Assembly: GCA_023678885.1 (NCBI GenBank)
Contig: CM042958.1
Coordinates: forward strand, 14,192,852-14,256,851
Source: Pogostemon cablin
Taxonomy: Eukaryota; Streptophyta; Magnoliopsida; Lamiales; Lamiaceae
Direction: 5' to 3'
DNA: 64,000 nt
Made by a program: the position numbers and the translations under genes. Shown piece after piece: positions 38,374 to 49,012 of the stretch. Each line of letters begins with the position of its first letter. Position 1 is the first letter of the stretch. The notes below the pieces were generated by a model that saw only the letters and a list, made by a program, of their open reading frames with translations, had not been told where the DNA came from and did not search any database.

Positions 38374-39120
38374 ATGATTCTCCTGATACTGATAAACCTC
38401 ATAGCCTACGTGGCAGCTCAACCAAACATATGCACCAGCAATGGAGGCTACACAGCCAACAGCCCATACAGCGTCAACCTCAACGCCATAACCACCACCC
38501 TCTCCCAAAACATCCCCGCTTACGGCTACTACGCCGCCTCCATAACCGCTTTGACCATCCCTGAGACGGTCAACGCCTTCGCCCTCTGTCGGGCCGACCA
38601 AACCCCCTCACAGTGCACCACCTGCGTCAACTCCGGCGGTCCGAACCTCCTCTCTATCTGCCAGAACAACCGCCAAGGCGTCATCTGGTACGACGGCTGC
38701 TTGATCCGCTACACCGACGCCGACCTACACCAACCCACCAGCAGTATCCAGTTTGTCCTGACCAATGGCTACGACGCGGCGAATACGGCGCAGTTTAAGG
38801 TGGATCGAGACGGCCTGATGGCAGATCTCCGGGTGAAGGCGGCGGGCGGAGGGTTGCAGGTGAAGGCCGGTGCGGGGACGAAGAGCACGACTTCCATTGG
38901 TTCGGAGTCATCGGCGATATATGGGCTGGTGCAGTGCACGCCAGACCTGTCGGCCGCAGATTGCCAGGCGTGCTTGGCGGCGGCGACACAGTCTTTGCAG
39001 CAGTGCTGTGATTTCAAGACGGGAGTGAGGGTGTTGAAACCCGATTGTACGATTCAGTACGAGCCTTCAACCTTCTATAACCAAACTCGCCTGTCGGAAC
39101 GCGGCCTGCTGCTGCCTTAG
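38374..39120 (+). CDS. cysteine-rich repeat secretory protein (two Gnk2/DUF26 domains)
   Basis: Single-exon gene for 248 residues. A signal peptide (MILLILINLIAYVAA, cleavage near 15/16) is followed by two Gnk2-type domains. Each has the diagnostic C-X8-C-X2-C: Cys72-Cys81-Cys84 and Cys188-Cys197-Cys200. There is no transmembrane segment or kinase, so this is a secreted CRRSP rather than a CRK receptor. Family members include the mannose-binding antifungal ginkbilobin-2 and plasmodesmata-located proteins; no specific ligand can be inferred here. The gene is strikingly G+C-rich compared with its AT-rich flanks and lacks introns. Tail LSERGLLLP is unremarkable. A TATA box precedes it and AATAAA follows 85 bp after the stop. 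Confidence 0.93.
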   Translation: MILLILINLIAYVAAQPNICTSNGGYTANSPYSVNLNAITTTLSQNIPAYGYYAASITALTIPETVNAFALCRADQTPSQCTTCVNSGGPNLLSICQNNRQGVIWYDGCLIRYTDADLHQPTSSIQFVLTNGYDAANTAQFKVDRDGLMADLRVKAAGGGLQVKAGAGTKSTTSIGSESSAIYGLVQCTPDLSAADCQACLAAATQSLQQCCDFKTGVRVLKPDCTIQYEPSTFYNQTRLSERGLLLP

Positions 39121-39205
39121 TTATACCATATAAGGAAAATGGTTCACATTTCCTCCCAAAAGCGGTTCAGAGCATATGTCAACATTAATATGTAATGTTC
39201 TATGA

Positions 39206-39211
39206 AATAAA
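39206..39211 (+). terminator. polyadenylation signal of the DUF26 gene
   Basis: AATAAA 85 bp downstream of the stop codon. Confidence 0.5.
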
Positions 39212-39249
39212 GATCAACTTTATTAATAAGTTGATAATACTATGAATAA

Positions 39250-40414
39250 AACTAGAATATTTGAAAAATAGTATAACGTTGCTGCAGCATGCAACCCAGA
39301 GACGATGGAGTCTTTTTATTAAAAATTTAGCTGCCAAAGTTATTTTAATTTGAAATTCATACATAAGATCGAGGGCATGAGTCCATTTATATAATAAAGT
39401 GAGTAATTAAATTGTGTTCCAGAAGGCTAGAATTCACTATTAATTCCAACAATGTTCCATCAGTGTTCCTCTGTTTAGATAAATGTTACATCTACCCACT
39501 CCGTCCCATTGAAACATAATTTAAGAAAAAAAAATAAAAATAGAAAAATCAAAGGTGACATGTTAATCGTCTAATATATGAAACTCATTGGAATTGCTAA
39601 TCTCGGCATGATTGTATCACTTATTCCACTTTCATAGTGGATCTATTATTTTATATTTTAAATATAACATTTAGTATCATAACCATTACTTAAAAGGGGA
39701 ATATATGAGATGTTTCATCTGGAACCTTTTTTACTTTTTTTTATTAAATAGTTATTACTTTTTATTAATTATATTATCATTTTTTATAAAAAGAAAATTA
39801 TCACATTTTATTTATACAATAATTTATTCATGAAATAATTTACTGTATGACAACTATCACTTTCCATTAAAATGTTTGTCTCATAAAAGTTTTATTATGA
39901 GATGGTTGCAAGTATGCAAGAGTTTAATGATCATTTAATAGAAATTTAGTATTTTGACGAGTAAAAAATAAATTATGAACACGAATTGTAATACTATTTA
40001 GGTTTAATAGTGCAGATTTTTATTAATAAATGTGCTCCTATATGTTTTGAGGGTGGATGCAGAGGATATTTTGGCTAATAATATATTTCATGAATGGCGA
40101 AAATATATAATGCATTATAAATTAATTAAATGGAATTCATAGTAATGTTTCCATTTCAGGGGAACACTTGTATCCCCATCTTCGTAGTGGATCCGCCACT
40201 GGCTGGTAATATACAGATTAATAAAATAATGGATGTAAATGTCTATCACTCTTTAGTCGTAATAGAATTTTTATAATAAAATCTTAAATAATGTAAAACA
40301 TTTTGAAAGTCTTTAAGTATTCGATCGTACCAAAAATGTCAAATTCTCTTTATTAGTAGTATTAACAATGTCAAATCAAATACTCCATATCTTTATGGAA
40401 AAATTTATAAGTTG

Positions 40415-40475
<61 letters not shown>

Positions 40476-40800
40476 AGTTTTATAAATTTTACATTTCATT
40501 TCGCAATTCAATTTTTTTTTATAAATCAGAAAAATCTCTCCATGATTTTCGTTTTAAGGCCCAATGAATGTCAAAGTAGGATATTAGGAGTTTGTATGAT
40601 TTTGATATTTAATGAAAATCATGATACAAAATTTTAAAGGGTTTATTATTATGGGATACCCACTTTCAGGGTTAATTACATCAAACTACGTTGAAAAATA
40701 GAATGACTATCTCATACAAAAATTCACGGTGATATCTCTGGCTACCCATACCAAACATATTCCCTAAAAATCAGGGATTATTGACCAATTATTTCATTTT
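39250..40800. other. AT-rich intergenic DNA
   Basis: Contains a lone MITE end (ACTCCGTCCCATTG) near 39500 and (TA)n at 40415-40473. No gene seen. Confidence 0.55.
40415..40473. repeat. (TA)n microsatellite
   Basis: About 59 bp of TA repeats. Confidence 0.98.
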
Positions 40801-40819
40801 CCTTTTTTTTTTTGTCGTC

Positions 40820-41480
40820 CACCATTCTCTGCCCTCAATTATTCAATCTGCGCTCCTCCCTTCCGACTCGTCCTCCGCCGTCATCTCCGCCAATAAGTTT
40901 TTCCCTCGCCAGTCATGGTGGAGGCAGAGGGAGACGTCAGCGGCGGCGTAGTAGGACTGAAAGTGGTGGTGCACGGCGTCGACCTTGACGGAGGGAAGAC
41001 GGGGGTGAGGGAGAAGGTTGCAACTCAACAGATCCGATCGGGAAGCAGCGGCACAAGCTGCTGAATGCGTGACCGACGGTAAACGGTGGTATGCGAACTG
41101 GAATTTGCAACGGGCGGCTAGTCAACGGCAACCGGCATGAACCGATGGCTAGACTTGAATCGGTGCAGCATTGCGGCCAGATATGGCGTAAGGGCTCAGA
41201 TTACATTCAGTAAGGGGTGGATTTGATGGCGGCGAGCAACATTGGGGAGCCAGCGAGCGGTAGATGGCGGCGTCAATCCTGGTTCGATGCGCTGGCGGTT
41301 GGCTGCGAATTGAAGAGGTGTGTAGCGCAATGGCGGCCCAAATCCGGCAATGAGATTCAGACTGGAGAAGATGAGCTGCATAGGGGAGCAGAACATCTTC
41401 ATGGGGCCATCGGAGTCGGTTGCCGCACCACTTCTTCACTGTTAATGCTTTGGTTCCACGCTTTCTCAACCTTATGTATT
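40820..41480. other. G+C-rich block of unknown nature
   Basis: Abrupt G+C-rich sequence with many GGCGGC and GCCGCC-like triplets. Open frames up to 133 codons (minus) and 89 codons (plus) do not resemble any family I know and overlap one another. It may be a decayed gene fragment, a captured fragment in a DNA transposon, or a transcribed non-coding unit. Confidence 0.4.
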
Positions 41481-41629
41481 GATTAATTAATTTCCTCATC
41501 ATTTTCAATAAATAATATTGTTTTAATTTTTGCTGCAATTTTTTTCCCAAAGAAAATTAGTATTTAGAACTTGGAAGCTTTTATACCAGATAAAATCATC
41601 ATTAAAAATGAAAATTTAAATATGTAAAA

Positions 41630-41965
41630 AGAAAATGTAAAAAAAAAAATTTGTGCAGAAAAAATGTAAAAAATAAAATGTGCAAAAAAAAAAAATGCAA
41701 AGCAAAATGTTCAAAAATAAAAATTGTAAAACAAAATGTGCAAAAAAAATGCAAAACAAAATTGTGTAAAAACAAAATTGTGCAAAACCCTACCCTTCAC
41801 ACACACACCTACTGCCGGACCTCCACCAGACGGTCGCTGGACCACCGCTGGACGGTCACCTGACATCCGCGGGACCGCCGCCTAACCTCCGTCGGAACTT
41901 AAAATGTGCAAAAAAAATATGCAAAAACAAGTTTGTGCAAACAAATTATGCAAACACATAGTGAT
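41630..41965. repeat. A-rich degenerate minisatellite with a G+C-rich core
   Basis: Repeats of AAAATGTGCAAAA and AAAATGCAAA type occur on both sides (41640-41790 and 41900-41960) of an 85-bp G+C-rich core. The core (41810-41895) is built from CCGGACC, CGCTGGAC, CGCGGGACC and CCTCCGTCGG. The flanking repeats are in the same orientation. Confidence 0.6.
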
Positions 41966-42279
41966 ATTTATGGTATCACAATCATAATTGTGTAATTATG
42001 AGTATTAGTGCTTTGAGTCATGTAGTTTATAGCAATTATGTATTATTTTATGTATCCTATAGTAAGTGATCCAATTTTAAGTGTTTCGTTTTTAATTAAG
42101 TACGGAAAATCAGAAAAGTGTAATTTTTAAGGTATTATGATATTACTTAAATAATAAATAAATAATAAAATATGTTAGATATGAGATTTTCTTATAAATA
42201 TATGAGATGAGTAGTTGCTTTAACTTTTTTCTTTTTTCAAAAGATATTTTTTTTAGACAAACCAAAATAAAAATAAATA

Positions 42280-42576
42280 CTCCATCCGTTCCGTGTTAAT
42301 GTTGACGTTTGTTTTTTTGCACGGAGATTAAGAAATATAGTATTTTAATGTGTAGTTAGATGAGAAAAATAATATTTAATGTAAAGTAGATAGTTGCATT
42401 AGTGTTGTGTGTGGGCTCTATATGGAATAATTAATTGTATTGTGTGGGTCCAATATAACAAAAAAAGAAATGTAAACCTTAACTTGGGACAATACAAAAT
42501 GAAAAACAAGAAATGTAAACCTTAACTTGGGACAATACAAAATGAAAAACATAAACTTTAATGCGGTAGGAGGGAG
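42280..42576. mobile_element. Stowaway-type MITE with internal duplication
   Basis: Left end CTCCATCCGTTCCGTG after TA; right end GCGGTAGGAGGGAG before TA. A 43-bp tandem duplication (42466-42551, unit AAATGTAAACCTTAACTTGG...) lies inside near the right end. Confidence 0.8.
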
Positions 42577-42619
42577 TATAAACTTTTAAAATACAGAAAG
42601 AGCAGAAAATTAGTGGTAT

Positions 42620-44320
42620 TATTCATTTTTAGCCCCATAACAAGCCTGTCTGCTATTGTTAATCTACTCCCTACTTCCCATAAATAAATTTACAATACGG
42701 AGGGGAGGAAGTTTTTTTTCTTTATTTCTTTTTCCGTATGCAGTTATTGCAAGTTGCAATTGAGAAGAGGAAAACTAAAATCACATCAAGAAATGGTGAA
42801 AAAGCTTGTTAAAAAAGATTGAAGTCATAAAATTACTAATAATCCCTAAAACTTAGATTTTAAATAGGTATAAAAAAGATAGATTTAGAATTGGATGAAT
42901 TTAGTAAATCCTACAAATAGTGTTAATTTATATTTATTTTGAGAACTTTAAGTATAAATTTTAATATCAAATCAATGTGTAAAAATAGTAGGAGGTGATG
43001 TCCTTGGGAGAATTGAATGTGGCGTGTGTAAGAGATATTTGTAATCTATATAATCTGAATTTGCCAAACCCCAGCTAGAACAAGAAATGAATTACATAAA
43101 TCCTAAACCTTAAAAAAAAAACCGAAAACAAACATAATCTAATCGAAAAAGAATAAACGAAAAACTCACATATGTTTATCTAGGTGCATAGAATACTTTT
43201 GACTTAGACTAAAGCAGTAATTTTGAATACTAACTTATCTGAGTTAACAGCAGATGAAAGGTTTACAGTGGGAAATTAATTACTTGGAAACAAATTATTC
43301 AACTAATTTAGGCAGTGCTAGATATCAACTCTTGTGCCATGGATACATAGCTCTATGCAGAATTAGTTAATAAGATTACATTCCGACCAAATATATTCCT
43401 GAAAAAGCTAACATGCTATACGGAATTTTACAATATTTATATTGATATTATAACATAGAATAGAATTAGAAATATTAACTAAATTAGAGGATGCAACATC
43501 TTATCACTATACCCTTTTGGTCCACCCTCGAATCCTCGTTGCCTGTAAAGAATAGAAACGACAACCAGTTTAGCAATCAAATTAATGGCTATCTCAAGAA
43601 AAGAGAGGTCTTTGCAAACATCAACTGGATGCCATGCTTCATAATATCATTCACTTTTAATTACAGGAACTAAATGAGATATCTATTCTACTGGGGACAG
43701 TAACATCAAATTGTAACAGATATTCATAAAAAAGAAAAAGAAAAAGAAAAGGAAAGAATGGAGCTCTAACTTGCTAGAAACATTTCTCAGGTTCATGAGT
43801 TAACACTAAAAGAATAGCTATTCAGGTTTCTAAACTACTATGGAACTTCTCTTGTAATTCCCTCAACTCTTTAAATAAAATTATGAAGTGGAACTAAATA
43901 AACTACGAAATGAGTTTTAAGACATTCTAATAGATCAAAGACTCACATACATGGTTATACATAGTCAAGTAATTTACTGAGAGAATTTCAATCATAACGC
44001 AAATATAATAAATTAACCTTTTAAAAAATGAGAAATACTCTCATCACCAAAACCGAGAACATTCCAATGCCCTGGTGATTGGTTTAGGCATTCAAAATAG
44101 GTTATGAAACATCCCATATGTGAAATTCTCATATTCTATATTAATATATCATGTGTATGCCCTGTGAATGTTCAGTAAAATAGCTGCCTATAATGCCTCT
44201 AAGCTAAGATTACTTGCTGCCCTCTGAATGTTGAGAAAAATAGTTGCCAAGGATATTTGCAATTCTACAATTTATAGCAATTTTAAAATAAATTTAAGAG
44301 TGATGAAGTAATATAGATCT
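42620..44320. other. intergenic and probable UEV1 3'UTR
   Basis: No coding exon recognised. The part just above 44320 upstream in coordinates is expected to hold the UEV1 3'UTR (minus strand). Confidence 0.45.
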
Positions 44321-44325
44321 CTGAT

Positions 44326-46325
44326 TCACTCAAGACTCAAGGACGACAGACCTTCTGGAGGCTGAGCCAATTTACGGTTCTGGGGAGACATCATATCCTT
44401 TTTCAACTGCAGCAATATATCCTCCATCATACACTCCCTTTTCCAATCAGCAAGCATAGGGAAGAGACTGGGTTCAACCTGGAAATTCGTTCAATCAAAA
44501 TGTCAGTTTTAGCATCGAACACCACATGACATGTATTTTTATGCTACTTACCACACCAGTTTCCTGGTTAACACAGCTCATATTTATCCGTGTCTGGAAC
44601 CTCACGGTTGGGGGATCATCTGGATATTCCTTTCCACAGAATAGTTTTAGCTGATATATGCGACCTTCATGTACAGTCTGTCAAGCAGAAGCATTCACAG
44701 CAAGAGGAGCATTTTTCATAATTGGTTATGGTACATGAGATTACAGAATCATTTAGCAACAGCAAATATCTCACTCATGTTCTTGCAAATATCTATCAAA
44801 TTTGTACAAGGTGAATAGACAGATGGATGCAGATCTATCAAGAAAATTGTCCAAAAATTTCACCAAATTAAAGAATTGCTAGGAGGGTCCACATGTCTTA
44901 GCTGTATAGATGAATTTTCTGAAACAAAAGATCGTCACAACACGGCACATATTCATAGGAACGGAAAGAATTATCAGGCAAAACTAAATTATACAATGTC
45001 AAGTTATCACAACTCAAAAACATGACTATACTACACTTCTCATCAAGAATATCTTAAGTTTACGAATACCACTAAATAATATATGCCGTTCTGCATTCAA
45101 GTAACAATGAAAATGCATCACATGGAATAAATTAAAAAAAAAAAAAATCTTACAAAAAATATACACGCACATGCCAAAGAATATTGAGACAAATCTTACA
45201 ACAGCAAGAGCAATATATATCTGGAGCAAGTTCATTCATATTTTAAAGAAAGTACATGAAGAAAAGCATCTAACATTAGGAGGACCAATGATGGTTCCCG
45301 TCCACGACTGCATGTAGACATCGTCAGCATCATCCATCCCATAGCTGACAGTTCCATCCCCTATACCCTTCTCTCCTCTCTCAAGCTCTTCCAATAACCT
45401 GAAGTTCCTAGGAACTGAAAAGTCACAATTTAGTTATAACTGTCACGCCATTATAAACCATACTGAAGAAGCTTAGAAATTTAAGAAGCCCACAAGAATG
45501 CAGCATGACAACTGCTTAAACAACATAAGATTGCATATTACATAACTCGCTTAATCTAAGATTTGTCCAGGACAGACATCATACTAAAGTTCACAATGAC
45601 AACCATCTCGTGAATGCAAAGTATAGCCCAAACTACAAGAATATACAATGCATCATCATCTATGTTGTCGGACTAGTTCAGATTACTCAATTTGCTATCC
45701 CTATAACAAACAATGCAAAGAGATCCACCAACAGAAAAGAATGTCCCGAATGAGAAGAATTATTATTTGAATTTCCCCACAAAGAAGTACCAACCAAATT
45801 TTATATGATTCTACTAAAGTTGTGTACACATATTTGTCAATCTCTTGTACTTAAAAAAGAAGTAAGTCATTTAACAAGCAAGACTAAAAGTTCATGCTGC
45901 AACCATATCTCCACCATTTGTTACCTTAATCAGTAGTGAAGTTCATAGGGGGGATTTGGGGGGAACGCAAATGTAAAGGTATTTAAGGAGATAAAAAGAA
46001 AACTTTTTACAGCTTCAACCCTACTGACACCGGTAACAGTAACAGACACGAGATTTAAGTTCCAGCTTAATTATACGATTACCCTTATACAAACAGATTT
46101 AAAAATCAGCAAAATCCATGCCCAAAGTGAAGGGTAAATTATGAAAAATTCAACCGTAATTGAGGAACTCAGTAAGTAACCCTAGACCTTCGGAAACGAA
46201 CTACGATGATCTGAAACGAGAAGAACAACTAATTTGATCTGAAACGAAATTAAGAAAATGGAAAAAAAATTCTCCCCCAGGATTCGCAGCTTACCAACAA
46301 CTTGTGATGATCCTTCAGAACCCAT
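44326..46325 (-). CDS. UEV1: ubiquitin-conjugating enzyme E2 variant (UEV1/MMS2)
   Basis: Catalytically inactive E2 partner of UBC13; the pair builds Lys63-linked ubiquitin chains in DNA-damage tolerance and signalling. Exons 46325-46295, 45414-45275, 44677-44552 and 44478-44326 join through GT-AG introns to 149 residues. The UBC fold is nearly complete: VPRNFRLLEELERGEKG, GTVSYGMDD, SWTGTIIGPPN, HEGRIYQLKLFC, YPDDPPTVRF, INMSCVNQETG and MEDILLQLKKDM. The E2 active-site Cys segment is absent, as expected for a UEV. The C terminus is odd: after QPPEG it has LSSLSLE instead of the short TFF-type ending I recall for plant UEV1. An in-frame ATG lies 31 codons upstream, but that segment looks like 5'UTR, so 46325 is preferred. 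Confidence 0.95.
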
Positions 46326-46429
46326 ACTGCATTCACAGGAGAGGGAGAGAGAGAGGGAGAGCGCTTTGATCAAAGGATAAAATGACAGCAATCTTTTACT
46401 GTATGAGAAGCGTAGCAAGTATTTGCAGT

Positions 46430-46485
46430 TGTTTTTTTTTTTTTTTTTTTTTTAATTTTTTTTAATTATTATTATTATTATTTAT
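46430..46485. repeat. poly-T and (ATT)n low-complexity tract
   Basis: Long T run followed by ATT repeats, immediately upstream of the UEV1 5'UTR. Confidence 0.85.
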
Positions 46486-46950
46486 TTTTATCAACGTTTG
46501 CCGATAAAGGAAAGTATAATACTGCCAATTAGCAGACACCCAAAGCAACCAACCACGGGTGGGCCTTTATTTATAAATAAGGTTGAGGATATCTAAACTT
46601 TCATTTTTCGTTCGTAACTTCATTTCTAAAGAAATACACTCACCTAAATTCATTTAGACATTCCTAAATATCACTAACCTCAAATCTATTATATATTTTA
46701 AAAAAAAAATCTAAGGAAACTCTCACAATGTTAGAGATGAGGGTATGAAGTTATTTTAATAAATTTTAATTGAACTCTAATTTATTTTTAATAATTTATA
46801 ATTGATTAAATCAATTTAAAGAATGCTAAACATGAAGTAACTCGGGCGATGTTTATAATGTGAATTAATGAATAGTTTTCAATCAGCAGTAGTCGTGCCT
46901 CGATTAGAACCGGTTGCGACATTGCCCTAAGCGAAAAGATGTGAAGTACT

Positions 46951-47820
46951 TAAGGATGTAAGCGAACCAAATTGTTCGCGAATTATTCGAGTCTTGGTTC
47001 GATAAAGTGTTCGTTCGAACTCGTTCGTTAATCTTAACAAGTCAAACCAAGCTTGAAATTTGAGCTCGACTAGTCTATCAAATCAAACTCAAGCCTAAGG
47101 ATGTTCGGCTCAAAAGCTCGCGAACATATTCGTTAATGGACTCGTTAATGGGTCGCAAACGCATTCGTAAATTTTATAATTATTTTTTATATTATATTAT
47201 ATTATTTATTTATTAATATTCAATAATCAAATATTTTATATTAAACCATAATAACTTAAGTGATTATTTAAATATTTAAATATTTTTTAATGTTTATTAT
47301 TATATTTTTTAGTTTGTTTATTTAATATTATGAATAACATTAGAGGTTTATAAACGAAATGCTCTTTTAGAAGAATATATAAGGTCGGTGGAGGATATGG
47401 GAAAATTGCAGAAAATTTTTCTAAAAAAAAAGAATATTTTTAATAACTTGTTAAACCCGCGAAAAATATACCTAAAAAAATATACGTAATTTGATTGGAA
47501 TTTTCAATTTAGAAGGAGATTCATAATAAATTGATTTCTTTCATATGATTTGACCAATTGTAACTTCTTGATTGGAATATTTGAAGTATATACGAATAAA
47601 AATATTTAAATGTTTATGAAAAAATATTCATGACCAAGTTATTTTATGTGTTCGTGAACACATTTGCTAACTTTAGCAAACAATTTGAGTTCGAGCTCGA
47701 ATTTGATATATTTTTTCTTGACGAGTTCGAGCTTGACCTCGAGTTCGATAATTTATTAACAAACAATACTCAAGCCTAGTAGTGTTCGACTCGACTCAGT
47801 TCGATTCGATTACATCCTTA
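46951..47820. mobile_element. hAT-type non-autonomous element, 870 bp
   Basis: Flanked by GAAGTACT (46943-46950) and GAAGTAAT (47821-47828), 7 of 8 matching. The termini TAAGGATGTAAGCGAACCAA and, reversed from the right, TAAGGATGTAATCGAATCGA form inverted repeats. Both arms contain GTTCGAACTCG and GAGCTCGA-type repeats. No transposase. Confidence 0.88.
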
Positions 47821-48456
47821 GAAGTAATAAAGAGAATGGTTATAATGTTTTTGGCTACAACATATGACTTTTTACTAATTATTTATAATTGATTAATTTA
47901 ATCAATTAAATGAGAATTAAATGAGAATTTTTTTTTACTAATTCAATTAATTAATCATATTAAATGATTTTTTTTTCGACTGAGGGATTGTTTTATTAAA
48001 TGTTGGTAAATACTTTGAACAATTCATTGTATGAGTGGGTGAGACGAATGGTTCATGTTGAACACGATTGTTAAATATTTGGGCCACAATAGTCAGTCTC
48101 CAAGCCCATTTAAGGATATTGGGTAGAATTTTGTCAGATTCTTTGGGCCATGATGATCAACATATTTGCCAATATAAGGATATTGGATTAAAGAGAATTT
48201 CTCTTTGAAGAGTGATTATTATTTATTCGAACCACATAATTTGTTTAGTAATAACTTGAATAAATCACGAAAAAAGTTTTAGTAATTTATCCTTTTTTTT
48301 ACTAACTTGTATATTTATAGCCATAAACATTTTCAAGCATTAGATGTTATTATATTAAATTGGAGTTTGGAGTATTATTTTTTTAAAATTATGACTTCTA
48401 CATCACTCCGTTTAGGTAAAGTTCATTTAATAGTAGCCGGTACCAATATAAGAACA

Positions 48457-48607
48457 CTTTATATTGGAAAGAAAATTTCAAACGGAAATAGTGAGCGAGT
48501 AAAATTAATACTCCTTTATATTGGAAAGAAAATTTCAAACTGAAATAGCGAGTGAGTAAAATTAAATTAATACTCCTTTCGTGAAAAGCTTAGAGGACGG
48601 ATGGAGT
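48457..48607. repeat. 57-bp tandem duplication ending in a MITE-like terminus
   Basis: Units near 48457 and 48514 share CTTTATATTGGAAAGAAAAT and TTTCAAAC. The block ends GACGGATGGAG before TA (48607), a Stowaway-type terminus. The matching left end near 48404 (CACTCCGTTTAGG) is poor. Confidence 0.7.
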
Positions 48608-49012
48608 ATATTTTGACCCACATAATCTTGAACATAAATTTGCCAAAGATAACAGCAGGGATAAAAGCGAAGTTTTGAGACAAGGCCTTTAAGACTTTAT
48701 TGTCATTTTCTCAAATTGATTTCAAAATTGACCCGAGTGTACATACACCTGCATTCATGTAAGACCAACACAAGGGATAATTACAAATTTTCTCAAACAA
48801 AACTTGCTTCAGTTACTCCATGATTCATTTGAAGCAACAAAGACCAAGATGTAAAATCTCACCATCTCAATGAGACTTCATGATTCAGAAACATTGTTAG
48901 TTACCACAAAAACACTGCAGAAGTTGTGATGTTTTACGAAATTCGTTCGACTACGCCCAACTCCTACTAGGGATTCATTTTTCAAAACAATGTAACAAGT
49001 TCATATATGTAC

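Noticed and set aside
38350..39017. Minus-strand and shifted frames across the DUF26 gene
   Set aside because: Shadows of a G+C-rich coding sequence; cysteine spacing fixes the true frame.
41149..41550. 133-codon minus-strand frame in the G+C-rich block
   Set aside because: Overlaps an 89-codon plus-strand frame and shows no recognisable domain.
46326..46418. 31-codon N-terminal extension of UEV1
   Set aside because: Ser/Leu-rich translation of a CT-rich 5'UTR; orthologues start near MGSEGSS-like residues.
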